A stretch of 64,000 nucleotides of DNA from Crocinitomicaceae bacterium (GTDB lineage Bacteria > Bacteroidota > Bacteroidia > Flavobacteriales_D > Crocinitomicaceae): contig JAHEMJ010000015.1 in NCBI GenBank assembly GCA_024643725.1, forward strand, positions 124,001 to 188,000. Direction: 5' to 3'. Made by a program: the position numbers and the translations under genes. Positions 7,859 through 17,071 of the stretch are shown here, in pieces; positions within the stretch are counted from its first letter, which is position 1; the number at the start of each line of letters is the position of its first letter. The notes beneath the pieces are model-generated. The model had not been told where the DNA came from. It worked only from the letters and a program-made list of their open reading frames with translations, and made no database searches.

Positions 7859-10675
7859 TTAACGCGAAAGGTGCATATTTCTTTCCGAATAGATTTTCGT
7901 AAAGAATGGGTCTTTCAAGTCTTTAATGAATCGAATCGCTTCGCCCGTTGATTTCATCTCTGGACCAAGTTCTTTTTTCACGTCAGGGAATTTCTCATAG
8001 GAGAATACTGGGATTTTAATCGCATATCCTTCTTTTCTCGGTTGGAAATTGAAATCCGTCACTTTCTTTTCACCCAACATCACTTTTGTGGCGTAATTCA
8101 CGTACGGCTCATCGTATGCTTTCGCAATGAATGGTACGGTACGAGATGCACGTGGATTCGCTTCAATGACATACACTTTGTCATCTTTAATAGCAAACTG
8201 AATATTTAAAAGCCCAACTGTTTTTAACTCTACCGCAATCTTGCGCGTGATGTCCTCGATTTGTGTCATCACAAAATCACCCAGGTTGTAAGGTGGTAAT
8301 ACGGCATATGAATCTCCCGAGTGAATTCCAGCAGGTTCAATGTGTTGCATGATTCCAATGATGTAGACATTTTCCCCATCGCAAATGGCATCAGCTTCTG
8401 CTTCAATTGCTCCACCTAAAAAGTGATCCAATAAAATCTGATTGCTTCCCATTTCATTGATGATGTCAACAACGTGGTGTTCTAATTCTTCCTTATTGAT
8501 GACAATTTTCATTTTTTGTCCACCCAATACATAAGAAGGACGAACCAACAATGGGAATCCAAGTTCATCGGACAATTCCAAGGCTTGTTCGGCACTTTCC
8601 ACGACACCATATTGTGGGAAAGGAACATTGTTCGCCTCTAACAATTTGGAGAAACGTCCACGGTCTTCTGCCAAGTCCAATGCTTCATAGCTTGTTCCTA
8701 GAATTCGAATGCCATAACGTTGCAATTTCTCTGCTAATTTCAACGCTGTTTGTCCACCAAGCTGAACGATTACCCCTACTGGATTTTCGTGCATGATGAT
8801 GTCGTAAATATGTTCCCAGAAAACAGGTTCGAAATACAATTTATCCGCTGTATCAAAATCCGTAGATACGGTTTCTGGATTACAGTTGATCATGATTGTT
8901 TCGTATCCACATTCTTTCGCGGCAAGTACACCATGAACACAAGAATAATCAAATTCAATTCCTTGTCCAATGCGATTCGGTCCTGATCCTAACACCACTA
9001 CTTTCTTACGATCTGAAACGATGCTTTCGTTTTCAAATTCGAAAGTAGAATAGTAGTACGGAGTTTTAGCTTCAAATTCAGCCGCACAGGTGTCCACTAA
9101 CTTGTACACGCGCTTGATACCCATTTCACTGCGTTTCGCATGGACTTCGGATTCCAAACAACGCAACAAATGCGCTATTTGTCTATCCGCGTACCCTTTT
9201 TGCTTCGCTTCAAATAGCAAGTCTTTTGGGATGCTTCCTAAATGATGTTTTTCAATTTGACGTTCTAACTTGATCAAATCTTCGATTTGTTTCAAGAACC
9301 AAATATCAATCTTCGTTTTCTCAACGATTTTCTTAAACGGAATACCCAATTTAATGGCATCATAGATATGGAACAAGCGATTCCAACTAGCGAACTCCAA
9401 GGAATGTAGGATTTCATCTTGGTTGGTTAATTCTTTTCCATCCGCGCCTAATCCATTTCGGTTAATCTCCAAAGACTGACAAGCCTTTTGAAGCGCTTCT
9501 TGGAAAGAGCGTCCGATACCCATCACCTCTCCTACCGACTTCATTTGAAGTCCAAGTTGGCGATTTGTCCCTGGGAATTTATTAAAGTTCCAACGTGGAA
9601 TCTTTACAATCACGTAGTCCAATGTTGGCTCAAATAAAGCCGATGTTGTTTTCGTGATTTGGTTTTGCAATTCATCTAAATGGTAACCGATAGCCAATTT
9701 CGAAGCGATTTTTGCAATTGGATATCCAGTGGCTTTCGATGCCAAGGCTGAAGAGCGCGATACACGTGGATTGATTTCAATCGCAATAATGTCCTCTGCG
9801 TCATCCGGAGAAACAGCAAATTGAACGTTACATCCACCTGCGAAATTCCCGATAGAGCGCATCATTTTGATGGACATATCGCGCATTTTCTGGAAGGTTG
9901 TATCCGATAAGGTCATCGCAGGAGCAACCGTGATGGAGTCTCCTGTGTGAATTCCCATTGGATCGAAGTTCTCAATGGAACAGATAATGACAACGTTGTC
10001 ATTTGCGTCGCGGAGCAACTCTAGTTCATATTCTTTCCAACCTAATAAAGCTTTGTCAATCATCACCTCATGAATAGGAGATAATTGTAATCCACGTTCA
10101 AGAAGGTTGTCAAATTCTTTTGGATCGTGCAAAATAGACGCTCCTGATCCACCAAGGGTATATGAAGGACGAATACACAGCGGGAATCCAAATTCCTGTG
10201 CAATTTCTTTTCCTTCCAAGAAGGATTTTGCTGTTTTTTGAGGAGCCATTGGCACATCAATTTCCAACATCAATTCACGAAAAGCCTCACGATTTTCAGT
10301 GATTTCGATTGCTGCGATGTCCACACCAATGAGTCGCACTCCATGTTTCTCCCAAATACCTAACTCATCACACTTGATACACAAGTTCAAGGCTGTTTGT
10401 CCACCCATTGTAGGAAGCACTGCGTCGATTTTATGATTTTTCAAAATCTCCACAATACTCTCTGGTTCAAGAGGCTGCAAATAAACGTTATCCGCCACAA
10501 CTTTATCAGTCATGATTGTTGCTGGATTCGAGTTGATCAAAGTCACTTCGATTCCTTCTTCTCTCAATGAACGTGCTGCTTGTGATCCGGCGTAGTCAAA
10601 CTCACAAGCTTGACCTATAACGATTGGACCGCTTCCGATAATCAGAACCGACTTGATGGATAAATCTTTTGGCAT
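7859..10675 (-). CDS. carB: Carbamoyl-phosphate synthase large subunit without the allosteric domain
   Basis: Makes carbamoyl phosphate from ammonia, bicarbonate and two ATP, feeding arginine and pyrimidine synthesis; the glutaminase partner carA is not in this window. Both halves are present: GSGPIVIGQACEFDYAGSQA near the start, a first ATP-grasp (IRPSYTLGGSGAS), then VLGSGPNRIGQGIEFDYSC at about 570 and a second ATP-grasp (VRPSYVLGGQKM). The protein ends at residue 938 shortly after the second ATP-grasp. The E. coli enzyme is about 1073 residues; what is missing is the C-terminal MGS-like domain that binds UMP, IMP and ornithine. The stop is clean and no MGS coding sequence lies downstream, so this is not a frameshift within view. 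Confidence 0.96.
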   Translation of the reverse strand: MPKDLSIKSVLIIGSGPIVIGQACEFDYAGSQAARSLREEGIEVTLINSNPATIMTDKVVADNVYLQPLEPESIVEILKNHKIDAVLPTMGGQTALNLCIKCDELGIWEKHGVRLIGVDIAAIEITENREAFRELMLEIDVPMAPQKTAKSFLEGKEIAQEFGFPLCIRPSYTLGGSGASILHDPKEFDNLLERGLQLSPIHEVMIDKALLGWKEYELELLRDANDNVVIICSIENFDPMGIHTGDSITVAPAMTLSDTTFQKMRDMSIKMMRSIGNFAGGCNVQFAVSPDDAEDIIAIEINPRVSRSSALASKATGYPIAKIASKLAIGYHLDELQNQITKTTSALFEPTLDYVIVKIPRWNFNKFPGTNRQLGLQMKSVGEVMGIGRSFQEALQKACQSLEINRNGLGADGKELTNQDEILHSLEFASWNRLFHIYDAIKLGIPFKKIVEKTKIDIWFLKQIEDLIKLERQIEKHHLGSIPKDLLFEAKQKGYADRQIAHLLRCLESEVHAKRSEMGIKRVYKLVDTCAAEFEAKTPYYYSTFEFENESIVSDRKKVVVLGSGPNRIGQGIEFDYSCVHGVLAAKECGYETIMINCNPETVSTDFDTADKLYFEPVFWEHIYDIIMHENPVGVIVQLGGQTALKLAEKLQRYGIRILGTSYEALDLAEDRGRFSKLLEANNVPFPQYGVVESAEQALELSDELGFPLLVRPSYVLGGQKMKIVINKEELEHHVVDIINEMGSNQILLDHFLGGAIEAEADAICDGENVYIIGIMQHIEPAGIHSGDSYAVLPPYNLGDFVMTQIEDITRKIAVELKTVGLLNIQFAIKDDKVYVIEANPRASRTVPFIAKAYDEPYVNYATKVMLGEKKVTDFNFQPRKEGYAIKIPVFSYEKFPDVKKELGPEMKSTGEAIRFIKDLKDPFFTKIYSERNMHLSR

Positions 10676-10727
10676 AGGGATTTCAATTTACTTTTCTTCG
10701 AAGCGGATGTTCGCTGCAAATTGAGCA

Positions 10728-10735
10728 CAAATTTA
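10728..10735 (-). promoter_or_regulatory. Putative -7 promoter box (TAAATTTG) for carB
   Basis: Exact TAnnTTTG match on the minus strand, 52 bases before the carB ATG, within the 138-base gap to the hydrolase gene. No clear PyrR-type leader or riboswitch structure was seen in this gap. Confidence 0.45.
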
Positions 10736-10813
10736 ATCCAAAACTATGAAGATGGGTATATTTTGACCAAGTGTTTTTTAACAAAATGCAATGAAATTGT
10801 TAATAGGTGCGTT

Positions 10814-11590
10814 TCAAGCGGAAACTCTGTCGATAAATTCCAAACTTAAGTGATTGAATGTATCTGCTTGTTCGAAATTGACGACGTGACCACAATTAGG
10901 AACAATACTCAAGTTTAGCTTTGGATTTTGCGCAACTAATTTCTTCACTGGTGTCAAAAAGAGATGATCTTCCTCCCCCATAATGAATAAGGTTGGTGTT
11001 TTGTCCGTTTGCTTTTCCAATTCAATTAAATACAAGGCCAAACGGGAAGTTAGTTTGAACCAGCGATTGAATTCTTTATGGACGATTTTACGCGCTTCTC
11101 CGATAAATAACTCGCGTGATGACGCGTGGTTTTTCTTCGGCATCATGATGCGTGCAAACAACTGATAGAGTCCCATTTGAGGAATAATGCGATTGAGAAT
11201 GCGGCCCATTTTCAAAAGGAAACGCGATTTAAAATTCAAACGCGTAATAGCTCCTGCGAAAATCATCGATTTCACGAGTCCAGGTTCCATGATTTCAATT
11301 TGCTTAATGACGATCGATCCCATGGAAACTCCAACAAAATGTGCGCGTTCAATACCTTGCGCGTGCATCACTTCTATTACGTCTTGTGCGATTAATTTAA
11401 ATGAATACCGTTTTTTCTTTGAATCGATTTGACTTTTCCCGTGTCCACGCAAGTCAATCAACAACAAATTGTATTTCTCAGAAAAGGTTTTGATTTGCTT
11501 ATGCCAAATACTCGAACTACCTCCGGCGCCATGGATGAAGACCACCCACTCTTTACTATTGGCATTTTCGAGTTTTTTAGAATATAGCAT
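10814..11590 (-). CDS. Alpha/beta-hydrolase family protein
   Basis: A 258-residue hydrolase starting at the ATG at 11590. The frame remains open to 11656, but those 22 codons cover the likely promoter. The fold is clear: oxyanion-hole motif HGAGGSSSIW, DLRGHGKS, nucleophile elbow GVSMG with Ser about residue 89, acid in MGEEDHLF and catalytic His in NCGHVVNFEQ. No signal peptide, so it is probably cytoplasmic. Substrate is unknown; MenH-like, esterase and haloperoxidase-like roles are all compatible with these motifs. It stands alone, about 140 bases upstream of carB on the same strand. Confidence 0.88.
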   Translation of the reverse strand: MLYSKKLENANSKEWVVFIHGAGGSSSIWHKQIKTFSEKYNLLLIDLRGHGKSQIDSKKKRYSFKLIAQDVIEVMHAQGIERAHFVGVSMGSIVIKQIEIMEPGLVKSMIFAGAITRLNFKSRFLLKMGRILNRIIPQMGLYQLFARIMMPKKNHASSRELFIGEARKIVHKEFNRWFKLTSRLALYLIELEKQTDKTPTLFIMGEEDHLFLTPVKKLVAQNPKLNLSIVPNCGHVVNFEQADTFNHLSLEFIDRVSA

Positions 11591-11593
11591 GAG

Positions 11594-11601
11594 CAAATAT
11601 A
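11594..11601 (-). promoter_or_regulatory. Putative -7 promoter box (TATATTTG) for the hydrolase
   Basis: Exact TAnnTTTG match, with only three bases between the box and the ATG at 11590. This argues for the shorter start and predicts a leaderless transcript. Confidence 0.5.
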
Positions 11602-11687
11602 GGGAAAAGTGAACGAACCTATTCTTTAAATCAAATAAAACATAATGTTTACTCAAACTAAAAAATGGAATCTGCCACCCTTTTATT

Positions 11688-11695
11688 TACGTTTG
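11688..11695 (+). promoter_or_regulatory. Putative -7 promoter box (TACGTTTG) for the secreted protein at 11751
   Basis: Exact TAnnTTTG match, 55 bases before the ATG of the secreted-protein gene. Confidence 0.45.
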
Positions 11696-11750
11696 CGCGT
11701 TTAAGTCTATATCACGCGAACTTCGCATTGCGCATTTAAACCAATTCCTT

Positions 11751-13235
11751 ATGAAACGACTCTTGATTAACGCTCTTTTTTTGTGTTTTTGGCATTCAAT
11801 TTCTGCACAACAAAGTGAATACACCTTGGATTTAAATCAAGCATCGGCCACACTTCTAGATGAAGGTGCATTTTTTGCACATTCTGACTCGTCAGGACTT
11901 CATCCTGGCTATGAAATTCCGAAGGGATCTGGTATTCATGCTATTTTTTCCGCTGGCTTTTGGATGGCTGGTTTAGACCAATGGGGACAGTTGTTTTTAT
12001 CTGCTCAGCGACTAGCAGTACCGAATCAGAGTGATTTCTATAGCGGACCATACTCGATTTTTCATACCTATATGGATCCAAATTACGTTTCCAAATATTC
12101 AGATGCCATATGGACCGTTTCAAAAGCAGAAATTGACTTTCATCAACAGCATTTTCAAGATCTTGGATACGTCATTCCAAATTCGATATTAGACTGGCCA
12201 GGAAATGGCGATACCATTTTAGGAGTCGCAGCGCAATTAGCCCCTTTTATTGATTTAAACGGTGATTTGATTTACCAACCTCAATTTGGTGAATATCCCG
12301 ATATCCGCGGCGACAAAGCGAGTTATGTTATTTACAATGACGATAGACCACACTTGAATACGAATGGGAATTCCATGAGAATCGAAGTTCACATCATGTT
12401 TTATCAATTTGCATCCACTGACTTTTTAAATGAAACCACCTTTATGAATATGCGCGTTTTCAATAGAGGCGCGCTTTTTTTCAACCAATTTAAATGTGGC
12501 TTTTTCATGGATGGTGACGTTGGTGGGTATGCCGATGATTACATTGGAAGTGACACAACGCGCAACCTCATGTACTTTTATAACTATGATAATACAGATG
12601 TGGAATACGGAACGAATCCACCTGCTATAGGCGCAATAAGTTTAAGTCACGACATTCAGAACATGACCTATTTCACAAGTACTTCTGCCTATCCATACAA
12701 TGATCCTGGTCCAGCAATGGAATATTGGAATTTTTTGAATGGAACATGGGAGAATGGGGCTGGATTTTATTATGGTGGGCAAGGATATGGCGGGCCTGCC
12801 GGGTCAACAAACACGCCAACCAATTTCATGTTTAGTGGCAATCCATATACCAATCAAGGTTGGTCAGAAGTTAGTGCAAATAATCCTCCGGGGGATCGGC
12901 GAGGGATAATGACAATCGAAGATATTCAATTGAATTCTCACGCGGAAACGTGTTATGACATGGCAATCATCTACAACCGAAATGGCAACAACTTAGAAAA
13001 TGTTCAAGGCCTACTTGAAGTAGCGGATTCCATTCGGCAATTCTACAACTTACAAGTAAACTATTACAATTGCAGTCAGGTCACGGCAAGTTATGACGAA
13101 TTGAACCCAAATACGACCAAATCTATCATCGCATTTTACGATTTGCTCGGTCGTGCTTGTTCACCCGAAAAAGGCAAAATTCTATTCGTGCAATTTAGTG
13201 ATGGTAGTATTGAAAAAAGAATGATTCTGGAATAA
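11751..13235 (+). CDS. Secreted protein with short T9SS-type C-terminus
   Basis: A 494-residue protein with a signal peptide (residues 1-19, ending ISAQ|QSEY). The body is rich in aromatic residues, Asn and Gly, and has no domain I can name. Motifs include GIHAIFSAGFWMAGLD and ALFFNQFKCGFFMDGDVGGYADDYIG; similar sequences are common in Bacteroidota genomes as large secreted proteins of unknown function. The end (IIAFYDLLGR, then ILFVQFSDGSIEKRMILE) resembles a type A T9SS sorting domain and predicts export through the outer membrane. It converges on dnaK with a shared hairpin terminator. Confidence 0.8.
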   Translation: MKRLLINALFLCFWHSISAQQSEYTLDLNQASATLLDEGAFFAHSDSSGLHPGYEIPKGSGIHAIFSAGFWMAGLDQWGQLFLSAQRLAVPNQSDFYSGPYSIFHTYMDPNYVSKYSDAIWTVSKAEIDFHQQHFQDLGYVIPNSILDWPGNGDTILGVAAQLAPFIDLNGDLIYQPQFGEYPDIRGDKASYVIYNDDRPHLNTNGNSMRIEVHIMFYQFASTDFLNETTFMNMRVFNRGALFFNQFKCGFFMDGDVGGYADDYIGSDTTRNLMYFYNYDNTDVEYGTNPPAIGAISLSHDIQNMTYFTSTSAYPYNDPGPAMEYWNFLNGTWENGAGFYYGGQGYGGPAGSTNTPTNFMFSGNPYTNQGWSEVSANNPPGDRRGIMTIEDIQLNSHAETCYDMAIIYNRNGNNLENVQGLLEVADSIRQFYNLQVNYYNCSQVTASYDELNPNTTKSIIAFYDLLGRACSPEKGKILFVQFSDGSIEKRMILE

Positions 13236-13263
13236 AAAAAGGGCTACCAATGGCAGCCCTTTT
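13234..13263. terminator. Bidirectional rho-independent terminator between secreted protein and dnaK
   Basis: A run of A, then GGGCT-ACC...GGC-AGCCC, then a run of T. The A-run on one side and T-run on the other make it usable on both strands, ending the convergent genes that stop at 13235 and 13284. Confidence 0.75.
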
Positions 13264-13283
13264 ACATTCAAACAAGTTTGAAC

Positions 13284-15188
13284 TTATTTATCTTTCACTT
13301 CTTCAAAATCAACATCAGTTACCTCATCATTTGGGTTACCTGCTGATTGATCTGCTCCTGCATCCCCAGCGTTACCGCCGTCTGCATTCGCTGCATTGTA
13401 CATGTCTTGTGAAGCTGCTTGGAATACGTTATTCAATTTTTCCATTGCTGGCTCCAAGTTTTCCATGTTGCGGGCATCGAATTCTTTTTTCAATTCTGCC
13501 AACGCATCTTCGATTCCTTGTTTTTTGTCCGCTGGAATTTTATCTCCGTATTCTTTCATTTGACGTTCTGTTTGGAAGATCAATGAATCCGCTTTGTTCA
13601 CCAATTCAACTTCCTCACGTTTTTTCTTGTCAGACTCTGCATTTGCTTCCGCTTCTGCTTTCATGCGTTGGATTTCCTCGTCAGACAATCCAGAAGAAGC
13701 TTCAATTTTAATGGATTGTTGCTTACCAGTTCCTTTGTCCTTCGCTGAAATATTCATGATTCCATTCGCATCGATGTCAAATGTCACCTCGATTTGAGGA
13801 ACACCACGTTGCGCTGGTGGAATATCTGTCAATTGGAAACGACCCAATGTTTTGTTATCGTTCGCCATTGGACGCTCACCTTGTAACACGTGAATGTCTA
13901 CAGATGGTTGATTGTCCGAAGCTGTTGAGAACACTTCTGATTTTTTCGTTGGAATCGTTGTGTTGGCGTCGATTAATTTCGTCATCACACCACCCATTGT
14001 TTCGATACCAAGAGATAACGGAATCACGTCAAGAAGAAGGACATCCTTCACCTCTCCCGTTAAAACTCCACCTTGAATCGCCGCTCCGACAGCAACAACC
14101 TCATCTGGATTCACTCCTTTAGAAGGTGCTTTTCCGAAGAAACGCTCCACTGCATCTTGAATCACAGGAATACGTGTTGATCCACCTACTAAAATTACTT
14201 CGTTGATGTCGCTTGGAGAAAGTCCAGCATTTTTCAAGGCTGAACGACATGGAGCGATGGTTCTTTCAACGATTTCAGAAATCAATTGCTCAAATTTCGC
14301 GCGTTGTAATGTGCGCACTAAGTGTTTTGGAACACCATCCACCGGCATAATGTACGGTAAGTTGATTTCCGTAGATGTCGTAGAAGACAATTCGATTTTC
14401 GCTTTCTCTGCAGCCTCTTTCAAACGTTGAAGAGCCATTGGATCTTTACGTAAGTCTAATCCTTCGTCGTTTTTAAATTCTTCTGCCAACCATGCGATGA
14501 TTGCCTCATCTACATCGTCACCACCTAAGTGTGTATCACCATCTGTGGACAACACTTCGAAAACTCCGTCACCTAATTCAAGGACAGAAACGTCATGTGT
14601 TCCACCACCGAAGTCGAACACCACGATTTTTTGGTCAATTCCTTTTTTATCTAATCCGTAAGCTAATGCTGCTGCAGTTGGCTCGTTGATGATTCTTTTA
14701 ATCGTTAATCCTGCGATTTCGCCCGCTTCCTTCGTTGCTTGACGTTGTGCATCATTAAAATAAGCCGGAACCGTTACAACAGCCTCCGTTACTTCTTGTC
14801 CAAGATAATCTTCTGCTGTTTTCTTCATTTTTTGAAGAATCATGGCTGAAATTTCTTGCGGCGAATACAAACGGTCATCGATTTTAACACGTGGCGTATT
14901 GTTGTCACCTTTTACCACTTGATATGGCACACGAGATACTTCTTTGCTCGACTCATCGAAGCTAGATCCCATGAATCGTTTGATAGAGTATATTGTTTTT
15001 GTTGGATTCGTGATGGCCTGACGTTTTGCTGGATCTCCAACTTTACGCTCTCCTCCTTCAACAAATGCAACCACAGACGGTGTTGTTCTTTTTCCTTCTG
15101 CATTTGAAATCACCACCGGCTCATTTCCTTCCATGACAGAAACACACGAGTTTGTTGTTCCTAAGTCAATTCCAATTATTTTTCCCAT
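13284..15188 (-). CDS. dnaK: Molecular chaperone DnaK (Hsp70)
   Basis: ATP-driven cytoplasmic chaperone of 634 residues. I use the ATG at 15188 ([21 protein letters not shown]), which gives the universal N-terminus; the frame stays open 17 codons further upstream without family support. The nucleotide-binding domain shows [27 protein letters not shown] and [10 protein letters not shown]. The substrate-binding domain and helical lid follow, ending in a Gly/Asp-rich tail and [10 protein letters not shown]. No dnaJ or grpE lies beside it. It is transcribed away from the DUF983 gene across a 247-base gap holding a 9-base inverted repeat. Confidence 0.98.
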   Translation of the reverse strand: MGKIIGIDLGTTNSCVSVMEGNEPVVISNAEGKRTTPSVVAFVEGGERKVGDPAKRQAITNPTKTIYSIKRFMGSSFDESSKEVSRVPYQVVKGDNNTPRVKIDDRLYSPQEISAMILQKMKKTAEDYLGQEVTEAVVTVPAYFNDAQRQATKEAGEIAGLTIKRIINEPTAAALAYGLDKKGIDQKIVVFDFGGGTHDVSVLELGDGVFEVLSTDGDTHLGGDDVDEAIIAWLAEEFKNDEGLDLRKDPMALQRLKEAAEKAKIELSSTTSTEINLPYIMPVDGVPKHLVRTLQRAKFEQLISEIVERTIAPCRSALKNAGLSPSDINEVILVGGSTRIPVIQDAVERFFGKAPSKGVNPDEVVAVGAAIQGGVLTGEVKDVLLLDVIPLSLGIETMGGVMTKLIDANTTIPTKKSEVFSTASDNQPSVDIHVLQGERPMANDNKTLGRFQLTDIPPAQRGVPQIEVTFDIDANGIMNISAKDKGTGKQQSIKIEASSGLSDEEIQRMKAEAEANAESDKKKREEVELVNKADSLIFQTERQMKEYGDKIPADKKQGIEDALAELKKEFDARNMENLEPAMEKLNNVFQAASQDMYNAANADGGNAGDAGADQSAGNPNDEVTDVDFEEVKDK

Positions 15189-15260
15189 TCTTAAAAAATT
15201 TACTTTTTGATGCTTGACCTTTCTCAATTTATGTGCCATCCCTAGATTTCAGCGAACGAA

Positions 15261-15306
15261 TGACAAAATGAAAGAAATCAGATTCAAACAATGTCGTTTT
15301 GTCATA
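15261..15306. promoter_or_regulatory. Inverted repeat in the dnaK / DUF983 intergenic gap
   Basis: ATGACAAAA at 15261-15269 and its exact reverse complement at 15298-15306, separated by 28 bases. Each arm contains a TTTG in outward orientation, resembling a -33 box. It could be an operator or paired -33 elements; there is no T-run to suggest a terminator. Confidence 0.35.
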
Positions 15307-15405
15307 ATTCATGTCAAAACCCCTTGATTTCATCGCCAAAATATGATTTTCGTCAAGTTCTGCATTTTAGTAACATCAGTTACAATCCATCGTCACGAAA
15401 TCCCT

Positions 15406-15413
15406 TACTTTTG
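15406..15413 (+). promoter_or_regulatory. Putative -7 promoter box (TACTTTTG) for the DUF983-Crp/Fnr pair
   Basis: Exact TAnnTTTG match, 22 bases before the DUF983 ATG. Confidence 0.5.
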
Positions 15414-15435
15414 TCGGAATAAAACAAGCAAGCGC

Positions 15436-15819
15436 ATGAAGAAAGGATCCAAACTATACAGCATTTCACATTTGACGTGTCCGCAATGTCACGAAGGGAA
15501 ATTCTTCGTTTCGACTGTTTATGATTTAAAGCATGTAGGTGATGTGCGCAATGAATGTGATGTGTGTCATTTGAAATATGAACGTGAACCTGGATTTTAC
15601 TATGGCGCCATGTATGTTTCCTATGCCTTAGGCGTTGCCTTGTTTGTAACCATTTGGGCATCGTGTAACTTGTGGTTTCCCAGTTTCGGGGTTTGGACCC
15701 AAATTGGGTTAGTGGTTTTCTTTACGATTGTCCTTTCACCAGTACTCTTTGCATTATCAAAAATCATCTACGCGAATTTCTTCATTCATTACAAGAAAGA
15801 TGCTAAGTCCAAAGGATAA
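15436..15819 (+). CDS. DUF983 membrane protein with two CxxC motifs
   Basis: A 127-residue protein. The start at 15436 (MKKGSKLYSISHLTCPQC) is preferred; the frame is open 31 codons further up, but that stretch contains the promoter box. The N-terminal part has two CxxC pairs (LTCPQCHEGKFF and NECDVCHLKYE), probably a zinc ribbon. Then come EPGFYYGAMYVSYALG and two membrane helices at about residues 58-80 and 85-110. This matches DUF983, a family of unknown function found in Bacteroidota and Alphaproteobacteria. It overlaps the downstream regulator gene by 20 bases, so the two are probably translated together. Confidence 0.88.
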   Translation: MKKGSKLYSISHLTCPQCHEGKFFVSTVYDLKHVGDVRNECDVCHLKYEREPGFYYGAMYVSYALGVALFVTIWASCNLWFPSFGVWTQIGLVVFFTIVLSPVLFALSKIIYANFFIHYKKDAKSKG

Positions 15820-16450
15820 ACATTCCCTACTCGAAGCGCAACTAGGCTATGTCCTAGAACCAGCGTTACTTTCTGAAATGGCGCAATTGGCCAAAGTACG
15901 CGAAACAACAACGGATGAAATCATCGTTCATGTTGGAGATCGACTACAGTTAATCCCCATTGTAATCGAAGGATCCATTAAAGTTTCTCGGGAGAATGAA
16001 CAGGGAGAAGAATTGTTGCTGTACTATATTGAAGGAGGTGATACCTGTGCCATGTCCCTGCAATGTTGCACGAAAAAAATCGACAGTCAAATCAAAGCTA
16101 CTGCCATGGAACCATCGCTATTGCTGATGATTCCAGCGGAATACATGGAGATTTGGATGGACCAATACAAAAGTTGGAGAACCTACATTATAAGCAACTA
16201 TCATACACGTATGATGGAACTCATGGAATCCATCGATGCGATTGCCTTTATGAATTTGGATCAGCGTCTATTGAAATACTTAAGAGATCAAGCAAAATTA
16301 TTGGGTTCCTTAGAGATTTTACACACACATCAGCAAGTAGCGGATGACCTTCATTCCTCACGTGTTGTGATTTCCCGCTTATTGAAGCAATTGGAAATCA
16401 AAGGAGAAATCACTTTACATCGCAACAAGATTATCTTAAAGACGATTTAG
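15800..16450 (+). CDS. Crp/Fnr-family transcriptional regulator
   Basis: A 216-residue DNA-binding protein. The ATG at 15800 (MLSPKDKHSLL) is chosen over an earlier in-frame start at 15728 that would lie deep in the DUF983 gene. A cyclic-nucleotide-binding-like beta barrel covers about residues 25-115, and a winged helix the C-terminus (THQQVADDLHSSRVVISRLLKQLEIKGEI). In the effector region sits DTCAMSLQCC, with C83, C89 and C90. Bacteroidota Crp/Fnr proteins often have this Cys cluster, and a redox, sulfide or metal signal is plausible but unproven. The N-terminal four-Cys Fe-S motif of classical FNR is absent. Confidence 0.9.
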   Translation: MLSPKDKHSLLEAQLGYVLEPALLSEMAQLAKVRETTTDEIIVHVGDRLQLIPIVIEGSIKVSRENEQGEELLLYYIEGGDTCAMSLQCCTKKIDSQIKATAMEPSLLLMIPAEYMEIWMDQYKSWRTYIISNYHTRMMELMESIDAIAFMNLDQRLLKYLRDQAKLLGSLEILHTHQQVADDLHSSRVVISRLLKQLEIKGEITLHRNKIILKTI

Positions 16451-16485
16451 TCTGATTAATCCAAATTTCGCTTACGGATAATTGT

Positions 16486-16493
16486 TATTTTTG
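16486..16493 (+). promoter_or_regulatory. Putative -7 promoter box (TATTTTTG) for the sulfotransferase-AlkP pair
   Basis: Exact TAnnTTTG match, 21 bases before a GTG at 16515. It lies inside the codons that a TTG start at 16482 would use, which favours the GTG start. Confidence 0.5.
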
Positions 16494-16514
16494 GTCAACC
16501 TTATCAAAAATACC

Positions 16515-17066
16515 GTGATTACAATTGTTACTGGCATTCCACGTTCTGGAACCTCACTCATGATGCAGCTTTTCGAGGCAGCGAACACACCAATTTGTTC
16601 GGACACTATTCGTCAAGAGGACGAAAACAATCCGAAGGGATACTATGAATTGGAGGCCGTAAAAGGGATTGTTAAAAACAATTCCTTTCTTACAGAAGCA
16701 GAAGGCAAGGTGATTAAAATTGTAGCACCTCTCGTGAATTTCATTGATTTATCACTGACTTACCGTGTCGTTTTTATGCTGCGTGACCTGGATGAAGTCG
16801 TTCGATCACAAGAGAAGATGGTTGGCAAAGACCAGCAAGATCAAAAAGAGAAGTTCAAAACAATGTATGCATTGCACATAGAGAAAAGCAAACAGTTTTT
16901 AATGGCACATCACATTCCATTTATCGAAGTACAACACCGCGAATTAATCGCTTCTCCAGAAGTTATTTTACCAAAAATCATGGAATTCTGTGGCTGGACT
17001 GTTTCAATGGAAACATTATTGAATGTAGTCGACCCATCACTTTATCGAAACCGCGTATCCAAATAA
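16515..17066 (+). CDS. Sulfotransferase-like P-loop protein
   Basis: A 183-residue protein of the sulfotransferase superfamily. The N-terminal loop TGIPRSGTSLMMQLFEAA matches the 5'-phosphosulfate (PAPS) binding loop. The later segment VVFMLRDLDEVVRSQEKM corresponds to the RDP-type 3'-phosphate region (here RDLDEVVRS). It is shorter than typical sulfotransferases (about 250-300 residues) and lacks an obvious catalytic His, so a nucleotide-binding or non-sulfotransferase role is possible. The GTG at 16515 is chosen because the frame above it overlaps the promoter box. It is followed after five bases by the AlkP-TPR gene and probably acts in the same pathway. Confidence 0.8.
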   Translation: MITIVTGIPRSGTSLMMQLFEAANTPICSDTIRQEDENNPKGYYELEAVKGIVKNNSFLTEAEGKVIKIVAPLVNFIDLSLTYRVVFMLRDLDEVVRSQEKMVGKDQQDQKEKFKTMYALHIEKSKQFLMAHHIPFIEVQHRELIASPEVILPKIMEFCGWTVSMETLLNVVDPSLYRNRVSK

Positions 17067-17071
17067 ATAAG

